From JABDJZ01 sp047619685 (GTDB lineage: Bacteria; Bacteroidota; Rhodothermia; Rhodothermales; UBA10348), in the NCBI GenBank assembly GCA_047619685.1, contig JBLHLC010000046.1, positions 1 through 27,989 on the forward strand: a DNA stretch of 27,989 nucleotides, given 5' to 3'. The position numbers and the translations under genes are program-made. The stretch's first letter is position 1. Every line of letters starts with the position of its first letter. The notes below the pieces were generated by a model. It was not told the origin of the DNA. It worked only from the letters and a program-made list of their open reading frames with translations, and did no database searches. Of the stretch, positions 15,944 through 23,232 are shown piece by piece.

Positions 15944-16676
15944 CGCCATCGAAGTCAGAGATCTGACGGTTGCATACAGGGAGCGCCCTGTACTGTGGGA
16001 TATTGACCTGAATGTGCCGGAAGGAGTCCTTCTGGCCATTGTGGGCCCAAACGGTGCGGGCAAGACCACCCTCATCAAGGCTATCCTCGGGCTGGTCAAG
16101 CCCGCAGCCGGAGAGGTGCTGATATATGGCGATTCCTTTCGCCGACAGAAGAAACGGGTTGGCTACGTCCCGCAGAGGGGAACGGTAGACTGGGACTTCC
16201 CGACCAACGTGCTGGATGTGGTGACCATGGGTCTCTACGGTCACATCGGGTGGATTCGCCGGCCCGGGCGGAAGGAGCGCTCGTTGGCACTGCAGGCCCT
16301 GGAAAAGGTCGACATGGTAGACTTCGCGGACCGCCAGATCAGCCAACTCTCGGGCGGCCAGCAGCAGCGCGTCTTCCTGGCGCGAGCCCTGGTTCAGGAC
16401 GCGGACGTGTACTTTATGGACGAGCCGTTTCAGGGCGTGGATGCCACGACGGAGCGCGCCATCATCTCGCTGCTAAGGGAATTACGATCGGCCGGAAAGA
16501 CGGTGGTGGTGGTGCACCACGACCTTCAGACGGTGCCGGAGTATTTCGACCAGGTACTTCTTCTCAACGTGCGCAAACTGGCCAGTGGCCCGGTAGAGGA
16601 GGTCTTTACCGAAGAAAACCTGCGTAACACGTACGGGGGCAGAGTCGGCGTCATTGCCCCCCCGGTGTTGCCGTGA
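15936..16676 (+). CDS. troB: Metal ABC transporter ATPase, TroB-like
   Basis: This 246-residue cytoplasmic ATPase powers metal import through the two permeases downstream. Motifs are complete: Walker A GPNGAGKTT (37-45), Q-loop Q80 (GYVPQRGTVDWDFP, typical of metal importers), signature LSGGQ (138-142), Walker B VYFMDE with E163, and switch H195 (VVHHDL). Length is normal for ZnuC/MntB/TroB. The ATG lies within the end of the binding-protein gene, giving an 8-base overlap, and its stop touches the next start (TGATG), so the genes are probably translationally coupled. Confidence 0.95.
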   Translation: MIDAIEVRDLTVAYRERPVLWDIDLNVPEGVLLAIVGPNGAGKTTLIKAILGLVKPAAGEVLIYGDSFRRQKKRVGYVPQRGTVDWDFPTNVLDVVTMGLYGHIGWIRRPGRKERSLALQALEKVDMVDFADRQISQLSGGQQQRVFLARALVQDADVYFMDEPFQGVDATTERAIISLLRELRSAGKTVVVVHHDLQTVPEYFDQVLLLNVRKLASGPVEEVFTEENLRNTYGGRVGVIAPPVLP

Positions 16677-17812
16677 TGGATGTCCTTGTGGAGTTCTTCT
16701 CGGACTACACGCTTCGGGTGGTTGCGCTCGGCGCGGCCGTTCTGGGCATGTCCAGTGGCGCCCTTGGTTCGTTCGCCGTGCTGCGGCGGCAGTCGTTGCT
16801 GGGCGATGCTATCTCTCACGCTGCACTGCCCGGCATCGCCATCGCCTTTCTCTTGACCGGTTCAAAGGCACCGCTGGTCCTGGTATTGGGTGCCGCCATT
16901 GCGGGCTGGATAGGGACCATGCTCATCATGGCTGTCACCGAAAGTACCCGCATCAAATATGACAGCGCGCTCGGCATGATGCTGTCCGTGTTCTTTGGCT
17001 TTGGCCTCGTCCTGCTGACACTCATACAAAAGCGGCCAGACGCCAACCAGGCAGGCCTGGATAGATTCCTGTTTGGCCAGGCGGCGTCCTTGCAGGCCGG
17101 GGATGTGATCACGATGACCGTGATTGCCCTCGCGGCGCTTCTGGTTGTCGTCCTGCTATGGAAGGAGTTCAAGGTTCTCTCCTTCGATCCGGACTTCGGT
17201 CGAACGTTGTGGCTGCCCATCCGCCGCCTGGATGTCGCGCTGACGTCTCTCTTGGTTATTTCGATCGTCATCGGGCTGCAGACCGTCGGCGTCGTACTGA
17301 TGAGTGCGATGATCATTTCGCCCGCAGCGGCCGCCCGCCAGTGGACAAACAGGCTGGGGCGGATGGTGTTCTTGTCGGGCGGTTTCGGGGCCCTGGCAGG
17401 CGTGACAGGAGCCATCGTCAGCAGTACCCAGACCAAACTTCCGACTGGGCCGACCATCGTGGTGGCAGTGAGCATAATCGTCGCGTTTTCGCTGCTTCTG
17501 GCTCCGAACCGGGGAATGATCTGGGCCAAGCTTCGGGCGTGGCGAGCGTCTCGGCGCCTGCGTACGGATGCGGTGTTGATGGACCTTTTCCTTCTGGCTA
17601 CGCAGCATGACACAGACCAGCACCCGCATGATCGGAGGGTGTTGGACGCCATGAGTTTCCCACGTGGCGCAACCACGCGAAATCTGCAGATACTGGCGGA
17701 TCGCGGCCACGTGGAGCGCATCGACGCGCGACGGTGGGCCTTGACGCCGCAGGGGGCAGTCAGGGCCAGGATGCTGGCAGACGAGAATCCGTCGGAATGG
17801 GTGGATTCGTGA
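16673..17812 (+). CDS. troC: Metal ABC-3 permease with C-terminal winged-helix extension, TroC-like
   Basis: The 379-residue product has the ABC-3 permease domain at about 10-280, with LLGDAISHAALPG (42-54), the hydrophobic helices and SAMIISPAAAA (211-221) typical of the family. Standard members stop near 280-300 residues. This one continues with a basic linker (RAWRASRRLR) and an 80-residue cytoplasmic tail (about 297-372) in which a helix pair (RGATTRNLQILADRGHVERI) is followed by a beta-wing and ALTPQGAVRARML, as in winged-helix domains of the DtxR/MarR kind. The DtxR metal-binding and dimerisation domain is absent. The start is GTG at 16673 or, equally likely, ATG at 16676 within the TGATG junction. 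It ends four bases into the next gene's possible GTG start. Confidence 0.93.
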   Translation: MMDVLVEFFSDYTLRVVALGAAVLGMSSGALGSFAVLRRQSLLGDAISHAALPGIAIAFLLTGSKAPLVLVLGAAIAGWIGTMLIMAVTESTRIKYDSALGMMLSVFFGFGLVLLTLIQKRPDANQAGLDRFLFGQAASLQAGDVITMTVIALAALLVVVLLWKEFKVLSFDPDFGRTLWLPIRRLDVALTSLLVISIVIGLQTVGVVLMSAMIISPAAAARQWTNRLGRMVFLSGGFGALAGVTGAIVSSTQTKLPTGPTIVVAVSIIVAFSLLLAPNRGMIWAKLRAWRASRRLRTDAVLMDLFLLATQHDTDQHPHDRRVLDAMSFPRGATTRNLQILADRGHVERIDARRWALTPQGAVRARMLADENPSEWVDS

Positions 17813-18921
17813 TTCAGGCCCAAGTAGAAATACAACTGATCGCCGCCATTGTCGCGGCCGCTTGCGCCCTTCCGGGGGTCTTTCTTGTCTTGCGCCGCAT
17901 GGCCATGATGAGCGACGCCATCAGTCATGCCATCCTCCCCGGCATCGTGATCGGGTTTTTTCTTACTTCGGACCTGGCCTCGCCGCTTCTAATCGCGGGC
18001 GCGGCAATGACCGGAGTGTTGACCGTTGCATTGGTCGAGGTAATCAGCCGCACCGAACTGATCAAGGAAGACGCTGCGATCGGCATCGTCTTTCCCGCCC
18101 TGTTCAGCGTTGGGGTTATTCTCATCGCGCAATTCGCCGGGGATGTGCATCTGGATGTGGACGCGGTGCTCCTGGGTGAACTAGCCTTCGCGCCGTTCGA
18201 CAGACTCATTGTCAACGGGCAGGACATCGGACCGCGGTCACTGTACTTGATGAGCGGCGTATTGCTGGTGAATCTGGCGTTCATCACGGTCTTCTTCAAG
18301 GAACTGAAGATTGCCACGTTCGATACGGCCCTTGCGGCGTCTCTTGGCCTGATGCCGGCGTTGCTCCACTACGCCCTGATGGGGCTGGTCTCGGTGACTG
18401 CCGTCGGTGCCTTCGACGCGGTGGGATCCATTCTGGTGGTCGCACTCATGGTTGGGCCTCCTTCGGCGGCCTATCTACTGACCGATCGCCTATCGGTCAT
18501 GTTGGTCCTGAGCGCGGCCATTGGTGCCGCATGTGCCGTTGCCGGCTACTGGCTTGCCCACCTGCTGGACGCGTCAATTGGCGGGGCCATGGCGACGATG
18601 ATTGGGGTAGCGTTCGCGCTGACCTGGCTGCTTGCTCCGGATCAGGGCTACGTGGCCCGGCGCAAACGTCGACGGCGCCAGCACTGGCTCTTTGCAACCA
18701 AAATGCTGACCGTCCATCTCCTGTCTCATGAGGGGTTGCCGGAAGCAAAAACGGAGTGCCGCGAGGATCACCTGACCAATCATCTTCGGTGGGAGAAGTC
18801 CTTTGCGCTGGAGGCCGTGCGCACGGCCGTCTCCCGCGGCCTGGTGGTCAGAAACGGGGCGCTCCTGGAACTGACAACCGCTGGCCGACAACTTGCCGCC
18901 AGGGCTGTCGAAGAGATCTAG
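17797..18921 (+). CDS. troD: Metal ABC-3 permease with C-terminal winged-helix extension, TroD-like
   Basis: From the ATG at 17797 the protein has 374 residues. The ABC-3 domain begins at once (QLIAAIVAAACALPGVFLVLRR) and includes MMSDAISHAILPG and ALMVGPPSAAY. After about residue 282 comes a very basic linker (RRKRRRRQ) and a tail of about 75 residues ending in a winged-helix-like pattern: DHLTNHLRWEK, FALEAVRTAVSRGLVV, a short wing, and LELTTAGRQLAARA. It resembles the tail of the preceding permease in layout, with low visible identity. A GTG at 17809 in a GTGA overlap with the upstream stop, preceded by GGTGG four bases away, is an alternative start. The frame is open back to 17734, but that part only shadows the upstream gene. 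It is the last gene of the operon. Confidence 0.92.
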   Translation: MGGFVIQAQVEIQLIAAIVAAACALPGVFLVLRRMAMMSDAISHAILPGIVIGFFLTSDLASPLLIAGAAMTGVLTVALVEVISRTELIKEDAAIGIVFPALFSVGVILIAQFAGDVHLDVDAVLLGELAFAPFDRLIVNGQDIGPRSLYLMSGVLLVNLAFITVFFKELKIATFDTALAASLGLMPALLHYALMGLVSVTAVGAFDAVGSILVVALMVGPPSAAYLLTDRLSVMLVLSAAIGAACAVAGYWLAHLLDASIGGAMATMIGVAFALTWLLAPDQGYVARRKRRRRQHWLFATKMLTVHLLSHEGLPEAKTECREDHLTNHLRWEKSFALEAVRTAVSRGLVVRNGALLELTTAGRQLAARAVEEI

Positions 18922-18934
18922 AATCCCCCGATCT

Positions 18935-18958
18935 GGTCTGTAGGCATCGGCCTAGACC
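18935..18958 (+). terminator. Hairpin after the metal transporter operon
   Basis: TAGGC (18941-18945) and GCCTA (18950-18954) close an ATCG tetraloop. The stem continues with GGTC (18935-18938) pairing to GACC (18955-18958) past a two-base bulge. It sits 13 bases after the last stop of the operon. There is no T-tract, so it is a weak terminator candidate or an mRNA 3' stabiliser. Confidence 0.4.
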
Positions 18959-18960
18959 GC

Positions 18961-18987
18961 AGTGATCCGCAGCCGACGCCGATCACT
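18961..18987. repeat. Inverted repeat AGTGATC / GATCACT
   Basis: A perfect 7-base inverted repeat (18961-18967 and 18981-18987) around 13 bases follows the previous hairpin by two bases. It might extend the operon's 3' structure or be a protein-binding site for the downstream gene. No T-tract follows. Confidence 0.45.
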
Positions 18988-19033
18988 CCGCGTGAGGCCA
19001 GCACCTGGCCACTGGGCGGGCCCTCCGGAGATT

Positions 19034-19109
19034 CTGGCGGCCGAAGGTGCATTTCTTCGCGCTAATTACTGAGATGAGGAAGCGTCCAGAACCGACCCTG
19101 GCGGCCGAA
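19034..19109 (+). repeat. Pair of 12-base direct repeats (CTGGCGGCCGAA)
   Basis: The 12-mer occurs at 19034-19045 and 19098-19109, a spacing of 64 bases. Nothing else in the flanks is obviously repeated. Significance is unknown; it could be chance in G+C-rich DNA. Confidence 0.4.
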
Positions 19110-19274
19110 AAAGGGGGGTGTCCCACGCGGGGTGGCCATGAATCGGACACGCCCGACACAAATTGGACGCGAAAAGCCAGAAAACGGACGTACTACCTAA
19201 TCGGGATCGATGTACACCCGGATGAAGCGCTGCCACGTTGCTCCGGAATCTTGCCCTCCACCCAGCTAGATCGC

Positions 19275-19280
19275 AGGAAG
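19275..19280 (+). promoter_or_regulatory. Ribosome binding site that sets the start of the T9SS protein
   Basis: AGGAAG ends two bases before the ATG at 19283 (AGGA four bases before). It favours this start over the in-frame ATG at 19238, as does the signal peptide that begins right after it. Confidence 0.6.
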
Positions 19281-19282
19281 CG

Positions 19283-22200
19283 ATGCACAAGAAATATGGA
19301 TTCATGGCGGCTATCGTCGTCACTCTAATTTTGTTCAGCACACCCGTACAGGGTCAAACCGTCTATGTAGACGACACGTTTGGGGTCGACAACGGAGGCT
19401 GTGGTGCGATGATAACGCTCGGCGCGTGCGCCACGATCCAATACGCGATCGATAACGAGGCGACGACAAGTGGCACCGTTTCGGTTGCGGCTGGGACCTA
19501 TGCCGAGAGCGTCACCGTGACCGACGAACTCACTCTGACCGCGACGGGTGCTGCGGTGATCGCGCCGCCTGCAACCAGCACGTACGGTGTATCCATCGGC
19601 GCCAACAACGTAACCATCGACGGCTTCGACATCGACGGCACCTCGGCATCGACGACCATGTGGGCGGGCATCATGATGTTCGGCGCGTACTCGGGAGTCA
19701 GCATCACCGACAACGAGATCCACGACTTTGATGGGATCAACCCATCGTCGAGTTGGGGTGCAGGCGCAACGATCAAGTACGCCTACGGGATCTGGACCAT
19801 GGGAGGCGGCACGCCAGGGAGTCGGGGGTCGATCACGGGATTGACGATCACCGGGAATAACATCCATGACCTTGGTGATGGAGCGACAACGGGTGGCGTG
19901 GGCATGTACCTCAAGTCAATTTGGGGAGCCACGGCCGGCGCCGGAGCGACCATTCAGGGCAATACGGTCGACGAAATGGTTACCGGACCCACAGAAGTGT
20001 CTGGTGTCTCCTTCACGTTCGTTGGAGTCGGGATAGGCGCCATTCAGGACGATGATCTCTCTTCGATTGACTCTGGAGTTCAGATAGGCGGTGAGACCGC
20101 AGGCACAAGGAACACCATGGGCGACGGTGCGGGCGTCGACATGGTAGCAGCCATTGACGTTCAGACAGCCAACTCAAGCGTCGACCAGGAAGGTGGCGAC
20201 TTCGGTAGTGGTGTTACAGCCTGGGTCATCACCAAGCCGGTATCGAGCGGTGGAGCGCTGGTCGCGACCGTCGATGAGGGCCAGTTGGCCCCCTTCGTCA
20301 AGTCGGCCGAGGTCGATGTGAACGGAGTTGGAGCTGGCGTTCCCTTTGCGGGAGTGACGGGGTACTTCGCGGACCTCACTTCCGCATCGGCCAACTCAGT
20401 TGCCGGGACTGACATCCAATTGACGCCGAGTGATCCGGGCGGTGGACCGATCTCGGTTGGCGTCACGTTTGTGGACCCCATCATCACGATTATGATCGGC
20501 GGCGACACCTTCACGGTCAACAAGGATGACCTGGAGTTATTCGGCCAGGCACTGGTTATCAACGGTACCAGCGTCAACGACGACCTGACGGTCGACCCCG
20601 ACGCCGTGCCCTCCACTGGCCTTTACTTTGACGCGGGCGACGGAGACGACACGCTGACGCTTTCCGCTGCCGGAGTGCTCAATAGCGCGTACACCCACAC
20701 CCCAAACACCGTCGGAGCCTGCTCAACGGGCGAAAATGGTAACATCGACTTCGACGCTACCGGGGACATCGACTACTGCGGCCTCACTCCGATCATCGAT
20801 CTGACCACGCTCGCTTCGAAGGCCTTCAACTTTACGGCGGCCGACGAGACCATCACGATCATAGAGGATCCGGCCGATCCGACAAGGACCCTCATCGACT
20901 CGGCTACGATGGAGTCTGTCTCCTTTGAGAACCCGACAGATTTCCTCATTGTCAACGCCGGCGACGGAGACGACACCATTGTCTTCGGCGGGCTCGGAAG
21001 CTCGAACGCAGCTGACCTGGACTCGGTGGAACTCAATGGTGAGGGCGATGAGGACACGCTGCAGATCGACCCGGTCTTGGCCGCGACCTATTCCGCGCTG
21101 ACCATCGAGGCAGACGGAGGCAATCCGTTCTTGTGCCAGGGTGACCTTCTGGACTTCGTTCTGGGGGCCGGCCAAACTGTCAGCTTCTCGGTTCCTCCGC
21201 CAGCCGACGGAACGGCCACGTTCGGCATCGTACTCGATGTCGCGGTGGTCTACACGAACTTCGAGGTCTTCGCAGACCAGTCGGCCGACCTTCAGGTGAC
21301 CACGGTTATCCTGGACGATAACAGCCTGTACGCCGGCGACAACGGAACGGTGACCATCAACGTGGAGAATCTCGGGACGGAATCTGCGCTCTGCGTGCAG
21401 GTCGACCTGAGCGGGCTTCCTGGGATTCTCAACATTGATGAGGATAATTCCGTCACGGACTTCGATCCTGTTGTCAGCGATGGGACCTTCGACAGGACGA
21501 CCAAAATTTGGTCGATCTCCTCGCTGGCCTCGCTGGGCTCCGAGACGCTGACGATCCCCTTCGTGGTTGATACGCAGCTCACCGGGCTGTTCCAGATCCC
21601 GGCCACCATTTCCGCCGGCAACGAGGATCCCGACCCGACCAACAATGCCGAGGATGACACACTGAATGTCACGCCTGCGTTTGCCTTCCCAGCCAAGGGC
21701 CACGCCATCGCGGTGGCGTTTGGTACGCTGGCCTCGGGCCTGGAGCGCATGGTAATCGGTACGTTCCTGGGATCACCGGGCATCAATGGTGCGGTGTGGT
21801 GCCGAATCTCAGACTCCGACGGAGACATACTGACTCTCTCTGGCGTGGCTGCACGGTACCGGGTTTGCTCCGACGGACTCCCCAATATCAGCGGCAGTTT
21901 CCTCCCGCTCCACGTCAACGACATCTGGCTGGATGACGACGGCGCGGGTCAGGGCAGGTACTGGATGACCACCTGGGGGAATGACGGCCTCTACTACTCA
22001 GACGACGACGCCGAGACATGGAACGCCGCACAGCCTGATCTGGGAGACGGTTATTCAGGAGGCTCCAAGTGGGTCAACGTGTACGCCATCACGGAGGACT
22101 TCGCCGACGGAATCCTGTACGTGTCCGTCAACAACGGGCTGATCTTCCGGTCGCTCAATGGGGGGGGCAACTGGCAGCAGGTGTCCTCGCTACCCGAGGG

Positions 22201-23065
22201 CTCCGCTGACACGGCCTGGTCGCTGAGGTCACACCCAATCACAGCGGGCCTGCTCTATGCGGGTACCTTCGGCAGGGGCGTCTACGTGTCAACCAACTTC
22301 GGCATCACGTGGGACCCATTGGAGTTCAACTCCACGCTCACTGCCGCCCAGGCTGCGCACATCTTCGACATCGAGGTCCGTGCCGATCCGGTTACGCTGA
22401 CCGAATACATCTTCGTCGCTACGAGCCGCGGAATCTGGCGCAAAGACCTCGACATGCTAGCGGACTGGGAGGAGATTCCCAGCCCGAGCATTACGCCCTC
22501 CGGGATCAGTCCAGAGGTTCGGTCCATTGAGTTCGGAAACGACAAGGATGTGGACGGTGATCCGGACCTCTACGGCGTGACCTGGGGCTTCGGGATTATC
22601 GCCCACCCTACTCCGTTTGACACACCGTTTGTCACCGATCTCGAGGACTTCGCCCTGCGTGGCTCCGAGATGACGTTCTTCGCAATCTCGCCCAGCGGGA
22701 TGATGTATGCGGGGACCAACGACGGTGCGTTCTACGAAATGGATCCGCAGAACCCGATCGCTGGCACCGCGACTTTGACAGATCCCGAATCGGAACTGCC
22801 AACGTCAGTCGCACTCCACCAGAATTATCCGAACCCATTCAATCCTACAACGACGATCGAGTTCGCGCTGCCGGAGACGAGCGAGGTTCTGGTAGCGGTG
22901 TACGATGTACTCGGCCGCACGGTCAGGGTCTTGCAGCAGGGGATCCTCTCTGCTGGTCTCCACCGGGTCAGTTTCGACGCGAAGGATCTGCCAAGCGGCA
23001 CCTACTTCTATCGCCTCGAAACGCCAGGCGCCAAGATCACGCGGCAGTTCGTGCTGCTGAAGTAA
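19283..23065 (+). CDS. Large secreted T9SS cargo protein: beta-helix, DUF11-like, BNR-like propeller, sorting domain
   Basis: From the ATG at 19283 the protein has 1260 residues. A signal peptide (MHKKYGFMAAIVV, cut near VQGQ) is followed by a parallel beta-helix region over about the first 300 residues (ATIQYAIDNEA, NNVTIDGFDIDG, SGVSITDNEIHD, GLTITGNNIHD). The next section includes two isolated calcium-type AGDGDDT motifs. A DUF11/CARDB-like Ig domain (about 667-790, VTINVENLGTESALC) leads to a region resembling sialidase-type (BNR) propellers (about 800-1165: DGLYYSDDDAETWN, RGVYVSTNFGITWDP). A T9SS type A sorting domain ends it (from about 1175: HQNYPNPFNPTTTIEF, VYDVLGRTVR, GTYFYRLE). 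It should cross the outer membrane by T9SS and be attached or released at the surface. Enzyme activity and ligand are unknown. Confidence 0.93.
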   Translation: MHKKYGFMAAIVVTLILFSTPVQGQTVYVDDTFGVDNGGCGAMITLGACATIQYAIDNEATTSGTVSVAAGTYAESVTVTDELTLTATGAAVIAPPATSTYGVSIGANNVTIDGFDIDGTSASTTMWAGIMMFGAYSGVSITDNEIHDFDGINPSSSWGAGATIKYAYGIWTMGGGTPGSRGSITGLTITGNNIHDLGDGATTGGVGMYLKSIWGATAGAGATIQGNTVDEMVTGPTEVSGVSFTFVGVGIGAIQDDDLSSIDSGVQIGGETAGTRNTMGDGAGVDMVAAIDVQTANSSVDQEGGDFGSGVTAWVITKPVSSGGALVATVDEGQLAPFVKSAEVDVNGVGAGVPFAGVTGYFADLTSASANSVAGTDIQLTPSDPGGGPISVGVTFVDPIITIMIGGDTFTVNKDDLELFGQALVINGTSVNDDLTVDPDAVPSTGLYFDAGDGDDTLTLSAAGVLNSAYTHTPNTVGACSTGENGNIDFDATGDIDYCGLTPIIDLTTLASKAFNFTAADETITIIEDPADPTRTLIDSATMESVSFENPTDFLIVNAGDGDDTIVFGGLGSSNAADLDSVELNGEGDEDTLQIDPVLAATYSALTIEADGGNPFLCQGDLLDFVLGAGQTVSFSVPPPADGTATFGIVLDVAVVYTNFEVFADQSADLQVTTVILDDNSLYAGDNGTVTINVENLGTESALCVQVDLSGLPGILNIDEDNSVTDFDPVVSDGTFDRTTKIWSISSLASLGSETLTIPFVVDTQLTGLFQIPATISAGNEDPDPTNNAEDDTLNVTPAFAFPAKGHAIAVAFGTLASGLERMVIGTFLGSPGINGAVWCRISDSDGDILTLSGVAARYRVCSDGLPNISGSFLPLHVNDIWLDDDGAGQGRYWMTTWGNDGLYYSDDDAETWNAAQPDLGDGYSGGSKWVNVYAITEDFADGILYVSVNNGLIFRSLNGGGNWQQVSSLPEGSADTAWSLRSHPITAGLLYAGTFGRGVYVSTNFGITWDPLEFNSTLTAAQAAHIFDIEVRADPVTLTEYIFVATSRGIWRKDLDMLADWEEIPSPSITPSGISPEVRSIEFGNDKDVDGDPDLYGVTWGFGIIAHPTPFDTPFVTDLEDFALRGSEMTFFAISPSGMMYAGTNDGAFYEMDPQNPIAGTATLTDPESELPTSVALHQNYPNPFNPTTTIEFALPETSEVLVAVYDVLGRTVRVLQQGILSAGLHRVSFDAKDLPSGTYFYRLETPGAKITRQFVLLK

Positions 23066-23112
23066 TAAACACTAAAGCTGTTTGAACTAGTTGGTTCTGG
23101 CAAGCAGCTCTT

Positions 23113-23148
23113 GAGGCCTTCGGTTGGCGGACCGAAGGCCTCTTTTTT
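23113..23148 (+). terminator. Strong intrinsic terminator
   Basis: GAGGCCTTCGGT (23113-23124) pairs perfectly with ACCGAAGGCCTC (23131-23142) around the loop TGGCGG and is followed by six T residues (23143-23148). It ends the transcript of the large T9SS protein, 47 bases past its stop. Confidence 0.95.
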
Positions 23149-23232
23149 GTTGGTGTCCGGCGCGGGCACACGCTTGGTGCGGGTTTTGCATTGGCTGGCC
23201 ACAGCCCAGTTCTCAAGCAGCCACCCGGCCAC

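Larger units (their letters stand above)
18922..19282. other. Non-coding region between metal operon and T9SS protein gene
   Basis: The 361 bases contain two hairpins next to the operon end (18935-18987), a 12-base direct repeat (19034-19045 and 19098-19109), and the ribosome binding site of the next gene. An open frame from 19047 runs into that gene in another frame and has no recognisable protein features. No tRNA or other RNA gene is evident. The promoter of the downstream gene should be here, but I cannot place it. Confidence 0.55.

Noticed and set aside
15042..16346. 434-codon open frame on the minus strand
   Set aside because: It lies antisense across the TroA-like and ATPase genes, is Arg/Pro/Ser-rich, has no recognisable domain, and comes from G+C-rich shadow coding.
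16816..17928. 370-codon open frame on the minus strand
   Set aside because: Antisense to the first permease, no domain features, and it crosses the junction of two coupled genes.
19118..19150. GTGTCC/GGACAC pair as insertion sequence ends
   Set aside because: Six-base arms only 21 bases apart with no transposase and no target duplication; too weak to call a mobile element.
19047..19328. 93-codon plus-strand frame before the T9SS gene
   Set aside because: It overlaps the signal-peptide coding part of the next gene out of frame and shows no family features.
20630..20995. GDGDD motifs as evidence of an RTX toxin
   Set aside because: Only two isolated motifs occur, there are no tandem nonapeptides and no type I secretion genes; the protein carries a T9SS tail.
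20723..21703. 326-codon open frame on the minus strand
   Set aside because: Antisense within the T9SS cargo gene, no domain features.
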